Positions 1-5,779 of a stretch of 7,868 nucleotides of DNA are shown here, in pieces. The DNA is taken from assembly GCA_937874965.1 (NCBI GenBank), contig CALNCD010000089.1:1-7868 (forward strand), read 5' to 3'. The position numbers were made by a program, and so were the translations under genes. The DNA comes from an uncultured Erysipelotrichaceae bacterium (GTDB lineage: Bacteria > Bacillota_I > Bacilli_A > Erysipelotrichales > Erysipelotrichaceae). Every line of letters begins with the position of its first letter. Positions within the stretch are counted from its first letter, which is position 1. A model generated the notes under the pieces. That model saw only the letters and a list, made by a program, of their open reading frames with translations, made no database searches and had not been told where the DNA came from.

Positions 1-290
1 CGAAGATGATTCTGTGCGATGAGCCGATTGCATCGTTGGATCCGCAGTCCTCGAAAGTAATCATGGAACATCTGAAGCGGATTACCCGAAGCCGGGGTAT
101 TCCATGCCTGGTGAATTTACATCAGGTTGATGTCGCAAAGCATTACTCCGATCGTATTATTGGAATCCATATGGGTGAGTGTGTATTTGTCGGTACGCCG
201 GATGAACTCACTGATGATATTATCACGAAGATTTACGGGGCTTCAAAGGAAGAACTGATTTCCTCTGTTGCCCGGGAGCAAGAAGCGTGA
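1..290 (+). CDS. phnC: Phosphonate-type ABC transporter ATP-binding protein, C-terminal part (5' end outside window)
   Basis: This is the ATPase subunit of a PhnCDE-type importer, which hydrolyses ATP on the cytoplasmic face to drive uptake of phosphonates or related phosphorus oxyanions. The reading frame is open to the left edge (first full codon at base 3), so the ATG at base 6 is an internal Met, not the start. About 95 residues are visible. They contain the Walker B motif with catalytic Glu (ILCDEP), the D-loop (SLDP) directly after it, and the H-switch (NLHQVD, His about 25-30 residues further on). The tail with MGECVFVGTPDEL is typical of PhnC. Walker A and the signature motif lie upstream. 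The TGA stop overlaps the GTG start of the first permease (GTGA), indicating translational coupling. Assignment to PhnC rather than a generic ATPase rests mainly on the two PhnE-like permeases next to it. The true substrate (phosphonate, phosphite or another) cannot be told from this part. Confidence 0.88.
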   Translation, partial: KMILCDEPIASLDPQSSKVIMEHLKRITRSRGIPCLVNLHQVDVAKHYSDRIIGIHMGECVFVGTPDELTDDIITKIYGASKEELISSVAREQEA

Positions 291-1069
291 GCTATTTTGC
301 GAAGAAGCGATTAAGAGCAGTGATTGCAGTTGCGATTGCTGTGGTTGTCTTCGTAGCGGCTTCTTACCAGCTTAATCTCAGCTGGTGGACGATTATCCGG
401 GATTTTCCTCGGGCAATCAATGCGTTTACCAGAAATTACTTGCCTATTGATTTCTCGCAGTTCGGACGAGTTCTCGCAACCCTGAGCTCAACGATTCTGA
501 CGGCCTTGACAGGTGCAATCGTCGGGATGTTTCTTGCATTTTTCGGGGCGCTTGCGGTTTCCGTCAAGACATCCCGTGCGAAAGCAGTTCAGGTATTGGT
601 TCGTTTTGTTGCCTCAGTCACGCGGAATATTCCGGAAGGGATTTGGGGAATTATTCTCTATCTGTGTTTCTGGTATGGTGATTTTATCGGATTCCTGGTC
701 ATGGCTATTCTTTCATTCGGCTTTCTGACACGGGTTTTCTCAGATACCATTGATGAAACAGGAATATCGAGTATTGAGGCGCTGGAAGCCTGCGGTGCCA
801 GCTACTGGCAGATTATTTTTCTGGCAGTCGTTCCTGAGACATTGCCTGCTTTGGTTTCCTGGGCCTTATATGCGATTGAGAATAATATTCGTTCTTCGAC
901 CATTGTCGGGATGTTAACCGGAAGTGGTATTGGTTTCCTGATGTATGTTTATGTCGGTGGCGGATTGATGGATGCTAAGTTGCTCATGGCTTCGATTGTG
1001 ACCATTACGGTAGTGATTGTTGTTGTCGATCAGATTTCAGGACAGATTAGGAGGGTATTGAACCGATGA
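287..1069 (+). CDS. phnE: Phosphonate-type ABC transporter permease PhnE (first copy)
   Basis: This 260-residue integral membrane protein is one of the two channel-forming subunits of the importer. It starts with GTG at 287, overlapping the phnC stop by four bases, with a GGGAG ribosome binding site at 274-278. A first membrane segment lies at about residues 8-26, followed by an extracytoplasmic stretch and several hydrophobic helices. The cytoplasmic EAA loop that docks onto the ATPase is visible at about residues 164-183 (EALEACGA, later VVP), in the standard position in the C-terminal half. Length is normal for PhnE. The end overlaps the next permease start (ATGA, 1066-1069). Two different PhnE proteins in tandem are common in Bacillota phn operons, where they probably form a heterodimer; that pairing is inference here. 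Which phosphorus compound is carried cannot be read from the permease. Confidence 0.9.
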   Translation: MSYFAKKRLRAVIAVAIAVVVFVAASYQLNLSWWTIIRDFPRAINAFTRNYLPIDFSQFGRVLATLSSTILTALTGAIVGMFLAFFGALAVSVKTSRAKAVQVLVRFVASVTRNIPEGIWGIILYLCFWYGDFIGFLVMAILSFGFLTRVFSDTIDETGISSIEALEACGASYWQIIFLAVVPETLPALVSWALYAIENNIRSSTIVGMLTGSGIGFLMYVYVGGGLMDAKLLMASIVTITVVIVVVDQISGQIRRVLNR

Positions 1070-1920
1070 AAGCAACAGATGATGTTTCGATTCAAAGCAA
1101 TCTTGCAATGAAGAAAAAAACAAGCGGAAAGTACATTATCCGTCAGTCAACGCTTACCAGTCGTTTGATAACTATCCTGTTTCTGTTCTTTATCGGAATT
1201 ACGGTATGGTTCATCTTCTGGGGAATAGATTACAAGTGGGAGACTTTTAAGTTCGAAACAGTCGTTAAATTCTTCTCACAGTTCTTCAATATTACCGCAG
1301 TCAATGGTGAGTCCTTCATGACTTTATTGACGTATTTGCTGAATACGATTCTGCTTGGGGTAATGGCAACATTGATCGGGGCAGTCATTAGTTTTCCATT
1401 GGGCTTGCTGGCTGCATCGAACATCACCAATAAAACGGTTTCCAGAATCATCAATGGATTCTCGTCAATATTGCGGGCTGTGCCAACAATCGTCTGGGTA
1501 CTGATCTTTGTTGCCGGCTATGGGCTCAGCGCAGCGACAGCAGTTGTGGGTATGACCTTCCATACTGTGGCTTTCTTTACCAAATCATACAGTGAATCCT
1601 TTGAAGAGGTTGATGAGGGTACGATTGAAGCCTTGCGATCATCAGGCGCTAACAAGATGCAGATTATCTTCTGCGCGATGATTCCCCAGGCAACGACGAA
1701 AATCATATCCTGGATTGCAATACGCAGTGAAATAAATTTTGCGGTCGCGGTTGTTATTGGACCGGCAGTCGGCGTTCCCAATACCATCGGTTCGGCCTTG
1801 AACGCGTATAAATCGCATGGAATGTATCCTGAGTTAGGTGCAGGTGTACTTATGATTTTCCTTGTTGCCTTGATTACTGAATTCGTGATTACACGTATCA
1901 AGCAAAAGAGTCTGGTATAA
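1066..1920 (+). CDS. phnE: Phosphonate-type ABC transporter permease PhnE (second copy)
   Basis: This second permease of the importer has 284 residues and is probably the partner of the upstream PhnE. The ATG at 1066 overlaps the previous TGA. A strong AGGAGG lies at 1049-1054, eleven bases before the ATG, a slightly long spacing. An internal Met at residue 15 could be an alternative start but has no better ribosome binding site. The protein has a basic, polar N-terminal tail of about 30 residues, a first membrane helix at about 34-52, a variable outside region, and a run of helices from about residue 85. The EAA loop is at about 188-207 (EALRSSGANK, later AMIP). It is clearly diverged from the first copy, so the pair is not a recent duplication. 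It appears to be the last gene of the operon: the next coding sequence is 421 bases away behind its own promoter. Confidence 0.9.
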   Translation: MKATDDVSIQSNLAMKKKTSGKYIIRQSTLTSRLITILFLFFIGITVWFIFWGIDYKWETFKFETVVKFFSQFFNITAVNGESFMTLLTYLLNTILLGVMATLIGAVISFPLGLLAASNITNKTVSRIINGFSSILRAVPTIVWVLIFVAGYGLSAATAVVGMTFHTVAFFTKSYSESFEEVDEGTIEALRSSGANKMQIIFCAMIPQATTKIISWIAIRSEINFAVAVVIGPAVGVPNTIGSALNAYKSHGMYPELGAGVLMIFLVALITEFVITRIKQKSLV

Positions 1921-1931
1921 ATATTATCCGA

Positions 1932-1975
1932 TCATGAAGAGAAGGGTGATGATACATGCTTCTTCTCTTCCATGA
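1932..1975 (+). terminator. Hairpin just after the phn operon (possible terminator without U tract)
   Basis: The arms TCATGAAGAGAAG (1932-1944) and CTTCTCTTCCATGA (1962-1975) pair along 13 base pairs with one bulged base, enclosing a 17-base loop. It begins 12 bases after the phnE stop codon, where an operon terminator is expected. No run of T follows the 3' arm, so it is not a textbook intrinsic terminator. It could be a 3'-end stabilising hairpin, a processing product end, or part of the structured region that follows. Confidence 0.4.
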
Positions 1976-2092
1976 GCCAGGATTCATTCAGGCAATGAAT
2001 CTGGATGGCAAAGGCGGATCAGTGCGGTTGTCATGCTGCGGCATTCCGAGAAACTGAGTCCTTACATTCACTGATCTTCGCAGGCTGAACGG
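1976..2092. other. Non-coding interval with several inverted repeats, no recognised family
   Basis: I find no convincing gene here. Structure visible by eye: (a) GATTCATT (1981-1988) and AATGAATC (1994-2001), a perfect 8-bp stem with a 5-base loop, extended by CCA/TGG around a bulge; (b) GATCAGTG (2017-2024) and CACTGATC (2069-2076), a perfect 8-bp stem enclosing 44 bases; (c) inside it, ATGC/GCAT around a TGCG loop (2033-2044), flanked by CGG (2025-2027) and CCG (2046-2048). Together with the hairpin at 1932-1975 this makes most of the gap potentially base paired. It lies upstream of the leuS promoter, so it belongs either to the phn 3' untranslated region or to an independent element. It may be a dispersed intergenic repeat or a structured RNA. 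No function is assigned. Confidence 0.5.
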
Positions 2093-2121
2093 TTGACAAA
2101 CCGACCTGAATTGACTATGAT
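2093..2121 (+). promoter_or_regulatory. Sigma-A type promoter of leuS
   Basis: The -35 box TTGACA (2093-2098) is a perfect consensus. A 17-base spacer and the -10 box TATGAT (2116-2121, one base off TATAAT) follow. The predicted transcription start is near 2128, just before the base of T-box stem I, which independently supports the placement. The -35 box is centred on a perfect 14-base dyad, CGGTT-GACA-AACCG (2090-2103). Confidence 0.88.
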
Positions 2122-2284
2122 TGCTGTACAGGTGTTGATAGGAACCAGTAGTTGATGAAATGTATTCAGAAATCTGATGGGTGATGCGAATCAGACATGA
2201 AATCAATGAACTCATTCCTTGAACTGAAAGTAGACCTTTCCGTGGCTGGCGTTAACAGATGAAGTACGCTTGATGCGTAAAATT

Positions 2285-2312
2285 AAGGTGGTACCACGAT
2301 AACATCGTCCTT
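2285..2312 (+). promoter_or_regulatory. T-box antiterminator
   Basis: Helix A1 is AAGG (2285-2288) with CCTT (2309-2312). A 7-base bulge TGGTACC (2289-2295) follows on the 5' side, then helix A2, ACGAT (2296-2300) with ATCGT (2304-2308), around an AAC loop. This is the standard antiterminator geometry. It uses the same bases (2301-2312) as the 5' arm and loop of the terminator, so the two are mutually exclusive. Confidence 0.93.
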
Positions 2313-2328
2313 TGGATGGTGTTTTTTT
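2301..2328 (+). terminator. T-box regulated intrinsic terminator before leuS
   Basis: AACATCGTCC (2301-2310) pairs with GGATGGTGTT (2314-2323) in ten base pairs including G-U pairs, with a 3-base loop. The T run 2322-2328 follows. It ends two bases before the leuS ribosome binding site (GAGGAGG, 2331-2337), so control is at termination and the ribosome binding site itself is not in the stem. Confidence 0.94.
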
Positions 2329-2341
2329 ATGAGGAGGAAGT

Positions 2342-4735
2342 ATGTATAATCACACAAGCAATGAAAAGAAGTGGCAGGCGTATTGGGAGGCCAATAAGAC
2401 CTTCAAGACGGATACTTGGGATTTCAGCAGACCGAAGTATTACATCCTTGATATGTTTCCGTATCCTTCCGGCAATGGGCTGCATGTGGGTCATCCTGAG
2501 GGCTATACAGCAACGGATATTATCAGTCGTAAAAAAAGAATGGAACACTACAATGTTCTCCATCCGATGGGCTGGGATGCTTTTGGCTTGCCGGCAGAGC
2601 AATTTGCGCTGAAGACAGGCAATCATCCTGCTGAATTTACAAAAAAGAACATCCAGACGTTTAAAAGTCAAATCAAGAGCCTGGGACTTTCGTATGATTG
2701 GGATCGGGAAATTTCGACAACGGATCCTCAGTTCTATCGATGGACACAATGGATTTTCACTCAACTTTTCAACCGGGGATTGGCCTATGTCGATGAAATA
2801 CCTGTCAACTACTGTCCAGAACTTGGAACAGTACTGGCGAATGAAGAAGTCATTAACGGCAAGAGTGAGCGCGGAGGCTATGATGTTATTCGAGTTCCGA
2901 TGCGTCAATGGGTTTTGAAAATCACGGAGTATGCTGAACGTTTGCTTGATGATCTTGATCTGGTGGACTGGCCGGCTTCGACAAAAGAAATGCAGAAGAA
3001 CTGGATTGGTAAATCCGTGGGTTCCAATGTCGTCTTTAAAATCGATCAGCATAATCTGGAATTCACGGTCTTTACGACGCGCTGTGATACCTTATTCGGG
3101 GCAACGTATTGTGTCCTTGCTCCTGAACATCCGTTTGTGAAGCAGATTGCTTCTGCTGAACAGCTGGATGCGGTCAATGCCTATGTTGATCATGTTGCTA
3201 GCAAGAGTGATCTTGAGCGTACTGATCTGAATAAAGAGAAGACAGGTGTCTTTACAGGGGCGTATGCCATTAATCCTGTCAACAATACGAAGGTTCCGAT
3301 TTACATTGCGGACTATGTCTTGGCCGCATATGGGACAGGGGCAATCATGGCTGTTCCAGCACATGATGAGCGGGACTATGCATTTGCCCGTCAGTATGAT
3401 CTTGAGATTGTTCCTGTCCTGGCAGGCGGGGATATTCGAGTTGAGGCCTATACGGGCGATGGAGAGCATATCAATTCCGGGTTTCTGAACGGATTATCCA
3501 AGGCAGAGGCAATTACCGTCATGAATGCGTGGCTGGTTGAACATCAGGCAGGTGAACCTAAAGTAACCTATAAGCTTCGGGACTGGTTGTTTTCAAGACA
3601 GCGCTACTGGGGAGAACCGATTCCTGTTGTTAAACTGGAAGATGGAACACTGAAAGCACTCGACCCTCAAGATCTGCCTTTAGAGCTTCCGGCAGTGGAA
3701 GATTATAAACCCAATCATGATGGTCAGTCTCCTTTGGCAAAAGCGGCGGACTGGCTCAATGTCACGTTGAGTGATGGTACGAAAGCAGTCCGTGAAACCA
3801 ATACGATGCCGCAATGGGCTGGATCGTGCTGGTATTATCTTCGCTATATTGATCCGCATAATGACACGATGATTGCCGATCCTGCGTTATTGGACCATTG
3901 GCTTCCTGTGGATCTGTATGTCGGCGGAGCCGAGCATGCGGTTCTTCATCTCTTGTATGCCCGTTTTTGGCATAAAGTTCTTTATGATATCGGTGTGGTA
4001 AAGACCAAGGAACCTTTTAAGAAATTATTCCATCAAGGGATGATCTTGGGAGAAAATAATGAAAAAATGAGCAAGTCGAGAGGGAATGTCATTAATCCGG
4101 ATGATATTGTCGCTACTCATGGCGCAGATGCATTGCGTGTATATGAGATGTTCATGGGTCCTCTTGAAGATGCTTTGCCGTGGAGTGAAACCGGATTAGA
4201 TGGATCAAAACGATGGCTGGACCGTGTCTGGCGGCTCTTTATCGAAAATGATAAGCTTTCTGATGCCAATTCCAAGGAACTGGACTATGTTTTCCACTAT
4301 ACTGTCAAGAAAGTGTCGTCGGATATTGATACCTTGAATCTGAATACCGCAATTTCACAGATGATGATCTTTGTCAATGAGTGTTACCGTGCAGAAACAA
4401 TCTTCAGGCCGTATGCGCTCGATTTTATCAAGATGTTCTCTGCTTTTGCACCGCATATGGGAGAAGAGATCTATCAGCAATTAACGGGAAGCGAAACAAT
4501 TGCCTATGAATCCTGGCCAAGCTATGACGAGCGCTATCTGATTCAGGATGAGGCTACAGTCATGATCAGTGTCAACGGAAAGGTCAGAGGAAAACTTGTT
4601 GTCGCAATGGATACCTCTGAACAGGAACTGGAGACATTGGCAAGGGCTGATTCATCCATCCAGAAAGCCTTGCAGGGCAAGGAAATCCGTAAGGTCATCG
4701 TCGTGAAAAATAAAATTGTCAATATTGTTGTCTAA
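2342..4735 (+). CDS. leuS: Leucyl-tRNA synthetase
   Basis: This class I cytoplasmic enzyme joins leucine to tRNA-Leu using ATP and hydrolyses wrongly charged tRNA. It has 797 residues, close to the roughly 800 usual in Bacillota. The ATG at 2342 sits four bases after GGAGG. The catalytic HIGH signature is HVGH at residues 48-51 (context [14 protein letters not shown]) and the KMSKS loop is at 575-579. The inserted CP1 editing domain spans roughly 220-410. It has the threonine-rich motif FTTRCDT at 244-250 and [16 protein letters not shown] at 330-345. Other family blocks are [36 protein letters not shown] and [10 protein letters not shown]. The C-terminal tRNA-binding part ends with VNGKVRGK and a short terminal beta-rich tail. 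An oddity is Cys248, where the family motif is normally TTRPDT. Expression is controlled by the leucine T-box directly upstream. It appears monocistronic, ending before a bidirectional terminator. Confidence 0.98.
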   Translation: MYNHTSNEKKWQAYWEANKTFKTDTWDFSRPKYYILDMFPYPSGNGLHVGHPEGYTATDIISRKKRMEHYNVLHPMGWDAFGLPAEQFALKTGNHPAEFTKKNIQTFKSQIKSLGLSYDWDREISTTDPQFYRWTQWIFTQLFNRGLAYVDEIPVNYCPELGTVLANEEVINGKSERGGYDVIRVPMRQWVLKITEYAERLLDDLDLVDWPASTKEMQKNWIGKSVGSNVVFKIDQHNLEFTVFTTRCDTLFGATYCVLAPEHPFVKQIASAEQLDAVNAYVDHVASKSDLERTDLNKEKTGVFTGAYAINPVNNTKVPIYIADYVLAAYGTGAIMAVPAHDERDYAFARQYDLEIVPVLAGGDIRVEAYTGDGEHINSGFLNGLSKAEAITVMNAWLVEHQAGEPKVTYKLRDWLFSRQRYWGEPIPVVKLEDGTLKALDPQDLPLELPAVEDYKPNHDGQSPLAKAADWLNVTLSDGTKAVRETNTMPQWAGSCWYYLRYIDPHNDTMIADPALLDHWLPVDLYVGGAEHAVLHLLYARFWHKVLYDIGVVKTKEPFKKLFHQGMILGENNEKMSKSRGNVINPDDIVATHGADALRVYEMFMGPLEDALPWSETGLDGSKRWLDRVWRLFIENDKLSDANSKELDYVFHYTVKKVSSDIDTLNLNTAISQMMIFVNECYRAETIFRPYALDFIKMFSAFAPHMGEEIYQQLTGSETIAYESWPSYDERYLIQDEATVMISVNGKVRGKLVVAMDTSEQELETLARADSSIQKALQGKEIRKVIVVKNKIVNIVV

Positions 4736-4754
4736 AGACTGATTTTTGCTTGTG

Positions 4755-4790
4755 TTTTTTGACAGGTACGAACTGTCAGCCTGTCAGCAT
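4755..4790 (+). repeat. Short inverted and tandem repeat cluster after leuS
   Basis: TGACAG (4760-4765) can pair with CTGTCA (4773-4778), or as TGACAGG (4760-4766) with CCTGTCA (4780-4786), because CTGTCAGC is repeated in tandem at 4773-4788. T6 at 4755-4760 precedes the left arm and A6 (4791-4796) follows, so T6 and A6 could lengthen the outer pairing. It lies 25-50 bases past the leuS stop. It may contribute to 3'-end formation, but no function is established. Confidence 0.45.
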
Positions 4791-4863
4791 AAAAAAGCGG
4801 CTTCGTGAACTGATCCCAAACCTTGCATCAAGGAAGGTGGTCTGTTCATCGCGGCCGTTTTTT
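4791..4863. terminator. Long hairpin between convergent genes, likely bidirectional terminator
   Basis: A6 (4791-4796) and T6 (4858-4863) flank an imperfect long stem. CGGC (4798-4801) pairs with GCCG (4854-4857), and GTGAAC (4805-4810) pairs with GTTCAT (4844-4849). The tip contains a perfect small hairpin, CCTTG-CAT-CAAGG (4821-4833). On the plus strand it ends leuS transcripts with a U run. On the minus strand the A6 becomes the U run for the opposing metallophosphoesterase gene. The T6 tract overlaps that gene's stop codon (4862-4864). Confidence 0.75.
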
Positions 4864-5710
4864 AAATGGTTTTATGGAGAATGTAATGGTTGATTGTCGG
4901 GTTGCAAAGAAATCGGATCGGGAGTGCTGTTGTCCCGATGCCGTTGTTGACTTCCAGAAGCGTGCTTTGAACAGTGTATGATCCATAGTCATATTTACGT
5001 CCAAAATCAGAATGGGTCAATGCACCGAGAAAGGGTAGGCGGACTTGGCCGCCATGCGAATGACCGCTCAGCATCAGCTGAGCAGGAAACTGAACAACTT
5101 TTTCAATCGTGTCGGGAGTGTGTTCAAGGACAATTGTATATGTTTGATTGGCTTCTATACCTGAAAAAGCGGTATTGAGGTCAAGTGTGCCGTTGTATTC
5201 GTTATCGAGACCCACGAGATTGATGTATTGATTTCCCTTGCGATGAATCTGGACAGCCTGATTGTTTAAAAGTGTAAATCCAGAAGCACTATAGAGCGAT
5301 GTAGTCGTCTGTAGAGTAATCTCCGATTCTTTGTCATGATTGCCATAAACAGTGTATTTACCGAGCGTTGATTGAATCCGTGCCAATGCTTCAACAAGAA
5401 TAGCTTTGTTTTCTTCACTTATCGTTTCACCGCTGTTTTTTTGAAGAAGATCTCCGCCGAATAAAACCAGGTCCGGATTAAGGCTGTTGATTTGGTCAAC
5501 AACATTGTCCAGGATGCTTTTGTTCATTGAGGGCGTGTAATGCAGATCACTGAAGAAGACGATGGATAAACCATCCAGTTCGTCAGGAACCAATTGGGAG
5601 TCGATTGTTTTTGACTTGATATCAAGTCGGTTCAAGGAAAAATAAAACAGGTCTGAAATCAAAAGAACAAAAAGCACAAAGACAATCAAGAGGATAATGA
5701 GTTTCTTCAT
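4862..5710 (-). CDS. Membrane-anchored calcineurin-like metallophosphoesterase (YkuE/YaeI-like)
   Basis: This predicted two-metal phosphoesterase has its active domain outside the membrane. I start it at 5710 (282 residues): GGAGG (5716-5720 on the plus map) lies five bases before that ATG, whereas the in-frame ATG at 5722 would place this ribosome binding site inside the gene. Residues 1-25 form one strongly hydrophobic segment after MKK, a signal anchor without a twin-arginine motif. Metal-binding motifs appear in order: SDLHY (Asp55, His57), GGD (85-87), GNHD (123-126), LEHTPD (His197) and GHSHGGQ (216-222, His217 and His219), so the active site looks complete. The arrangement and the GHSHGGQ form match the YkuE/YaeI group. 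Substrates of these proteins are poorly defined; lipid or wall-linked phosphates have been proposed for relatives. The gene is downstream of rnj but separated by a terminator, so it is probably its own unit. Confidence 0.88.
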   Translation of the reverse strand: MKKLIILLIVFVLFVLLISDLFYFSLNRLDIKSKTIDSQLVPDELDGLSIVFFSDLHYTPSMNKSILDNVVDQINSLNPDLVLFGGDLLQKNSGETISEENKAILVEALARIQSTLGKYTVYGNHDKESEITLQTTTSLYSASGFTLLNNQAVQIHRKGNQYINLVGLDNEYNGTLDLNTAFSGIEANQTYTIVLEHTPDTIEKVVQFPAQLMLSGHSHGGQVRLPFLGALTHSDFGRKYDYGSYTVQSTLLEVNNGIGTTALPIRFLCNPTINHYILHKTI

Positions 5711-5731
5711 AACAGCCTCCATTCTACGTTT

Positions 5732-5740
5732 ATTTTAACA
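5732..5740 (-). promoter_or_regulatory. Possible extended -10 promoter for the metallophosphoesterase gene
   Basis: Read on the minus strand, TGTTAAAAT gives an extended -10 element (TG-n-TAAAAT, hexamer 5737-5732). It lies between the rnj terminator and the ribosome binding site, predicting a start near 5725 and a leader of about 15 bases. No good -35 box sits at 16-18 bases; the nearest, TTGAAG (5753-5748), is only ten bases away. Its location supports it more than its sequence does. Confidence 0.4.
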
Positions 5741-5754
5741 TACATCACTTCAAG

Positions 5755-5779
5755 AAAAAAGTCATCACAGGGATGACTT
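5755..5779 (-). terminator. Intrinsic terminator at the end of rnj
   Basis: On the minus strand AAGTCATC (5779-5772) pairs perfectly with GATGACTT (5766-5759) around a five-base loop, followed directly by a U tract (complement of A at 5755-5760). Two more pairs with the U tract are possible. The stem encodes the last residues of RNase J and includes its TGA stop (5767-5765), so terminator and coding end overlap. Confidence 0.85.

Larger units (their letters stand above)
2128..2328 (+). promoter_or_regulatory. T-box leader (leucine, CUC specifier) controlling leuS
   Basis: This leader of about 200 nt senses uncharged tRNA-Leu and lets transcription continue into leuS when leucine charging is low. 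Stem I can be traced. GGAA (2141-2144) pairs with TTCC (2215-2218), and GTTGAT (2151-2156) pairs with ATCAAT (2202-2207). They flank an internal loop with AGTA (2147-2150) on one side and GAA-CTC-A (2208-2214) on the other, the classical specifier loop. The specifier codon CTC (2211-2213) encodes leucine. The apical part has stem TCTGAT (2173-2178) with ATCAGA (2190-2195), the loop GGGTGATGCGA and a preceding CAGAAA bulge, as expected for the tRNA-elbow-binding module. GAAAGTAGAC (2226-2235) begins the stem III region. The T-box proper, AAGGTGGTACCACG, is at 2285-2298. Its bulge contains TGGU (2289-2292 as RNA UGGU), complementary to an ACCA tRNA 3' end, which fits discriminator A of tRNA-Leu. 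Confidence 0.95.

Noticed and set aside
1518..1901. 127-codon minus-strand frame inside the second phnE
   Set aside because: Antisense to the conserved EAA-loop and helix region of the permease; no promoter or ribosome binding site.
1956..2057. 33-codon open frame starting MLLLFHEPGF in the gap before leuS
   Set aside because: Its start lies within the hairpin at 1932-1975, the upstream purine run is poorly spaced as a ribosome binding site, the frame overlaps the inverted repeats, and I recognise no family. Chance frame unless conservation shows otherwise.
1988..2215. 75-codon minus-strand frame across the leuS promoter and T-box
   Set aside because: It runs antisense through the promoter and stem I of a well-supported RNA leader, and its composition is unlike a real protein.
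2327..3052. 241-codon minus-strand frame opposite the start of leuS
   Set aside because: Fully antisense to conserved LeuRS catalytic sequence; no ribosome binding site or domain seen. A shadow of leuS codon usage.
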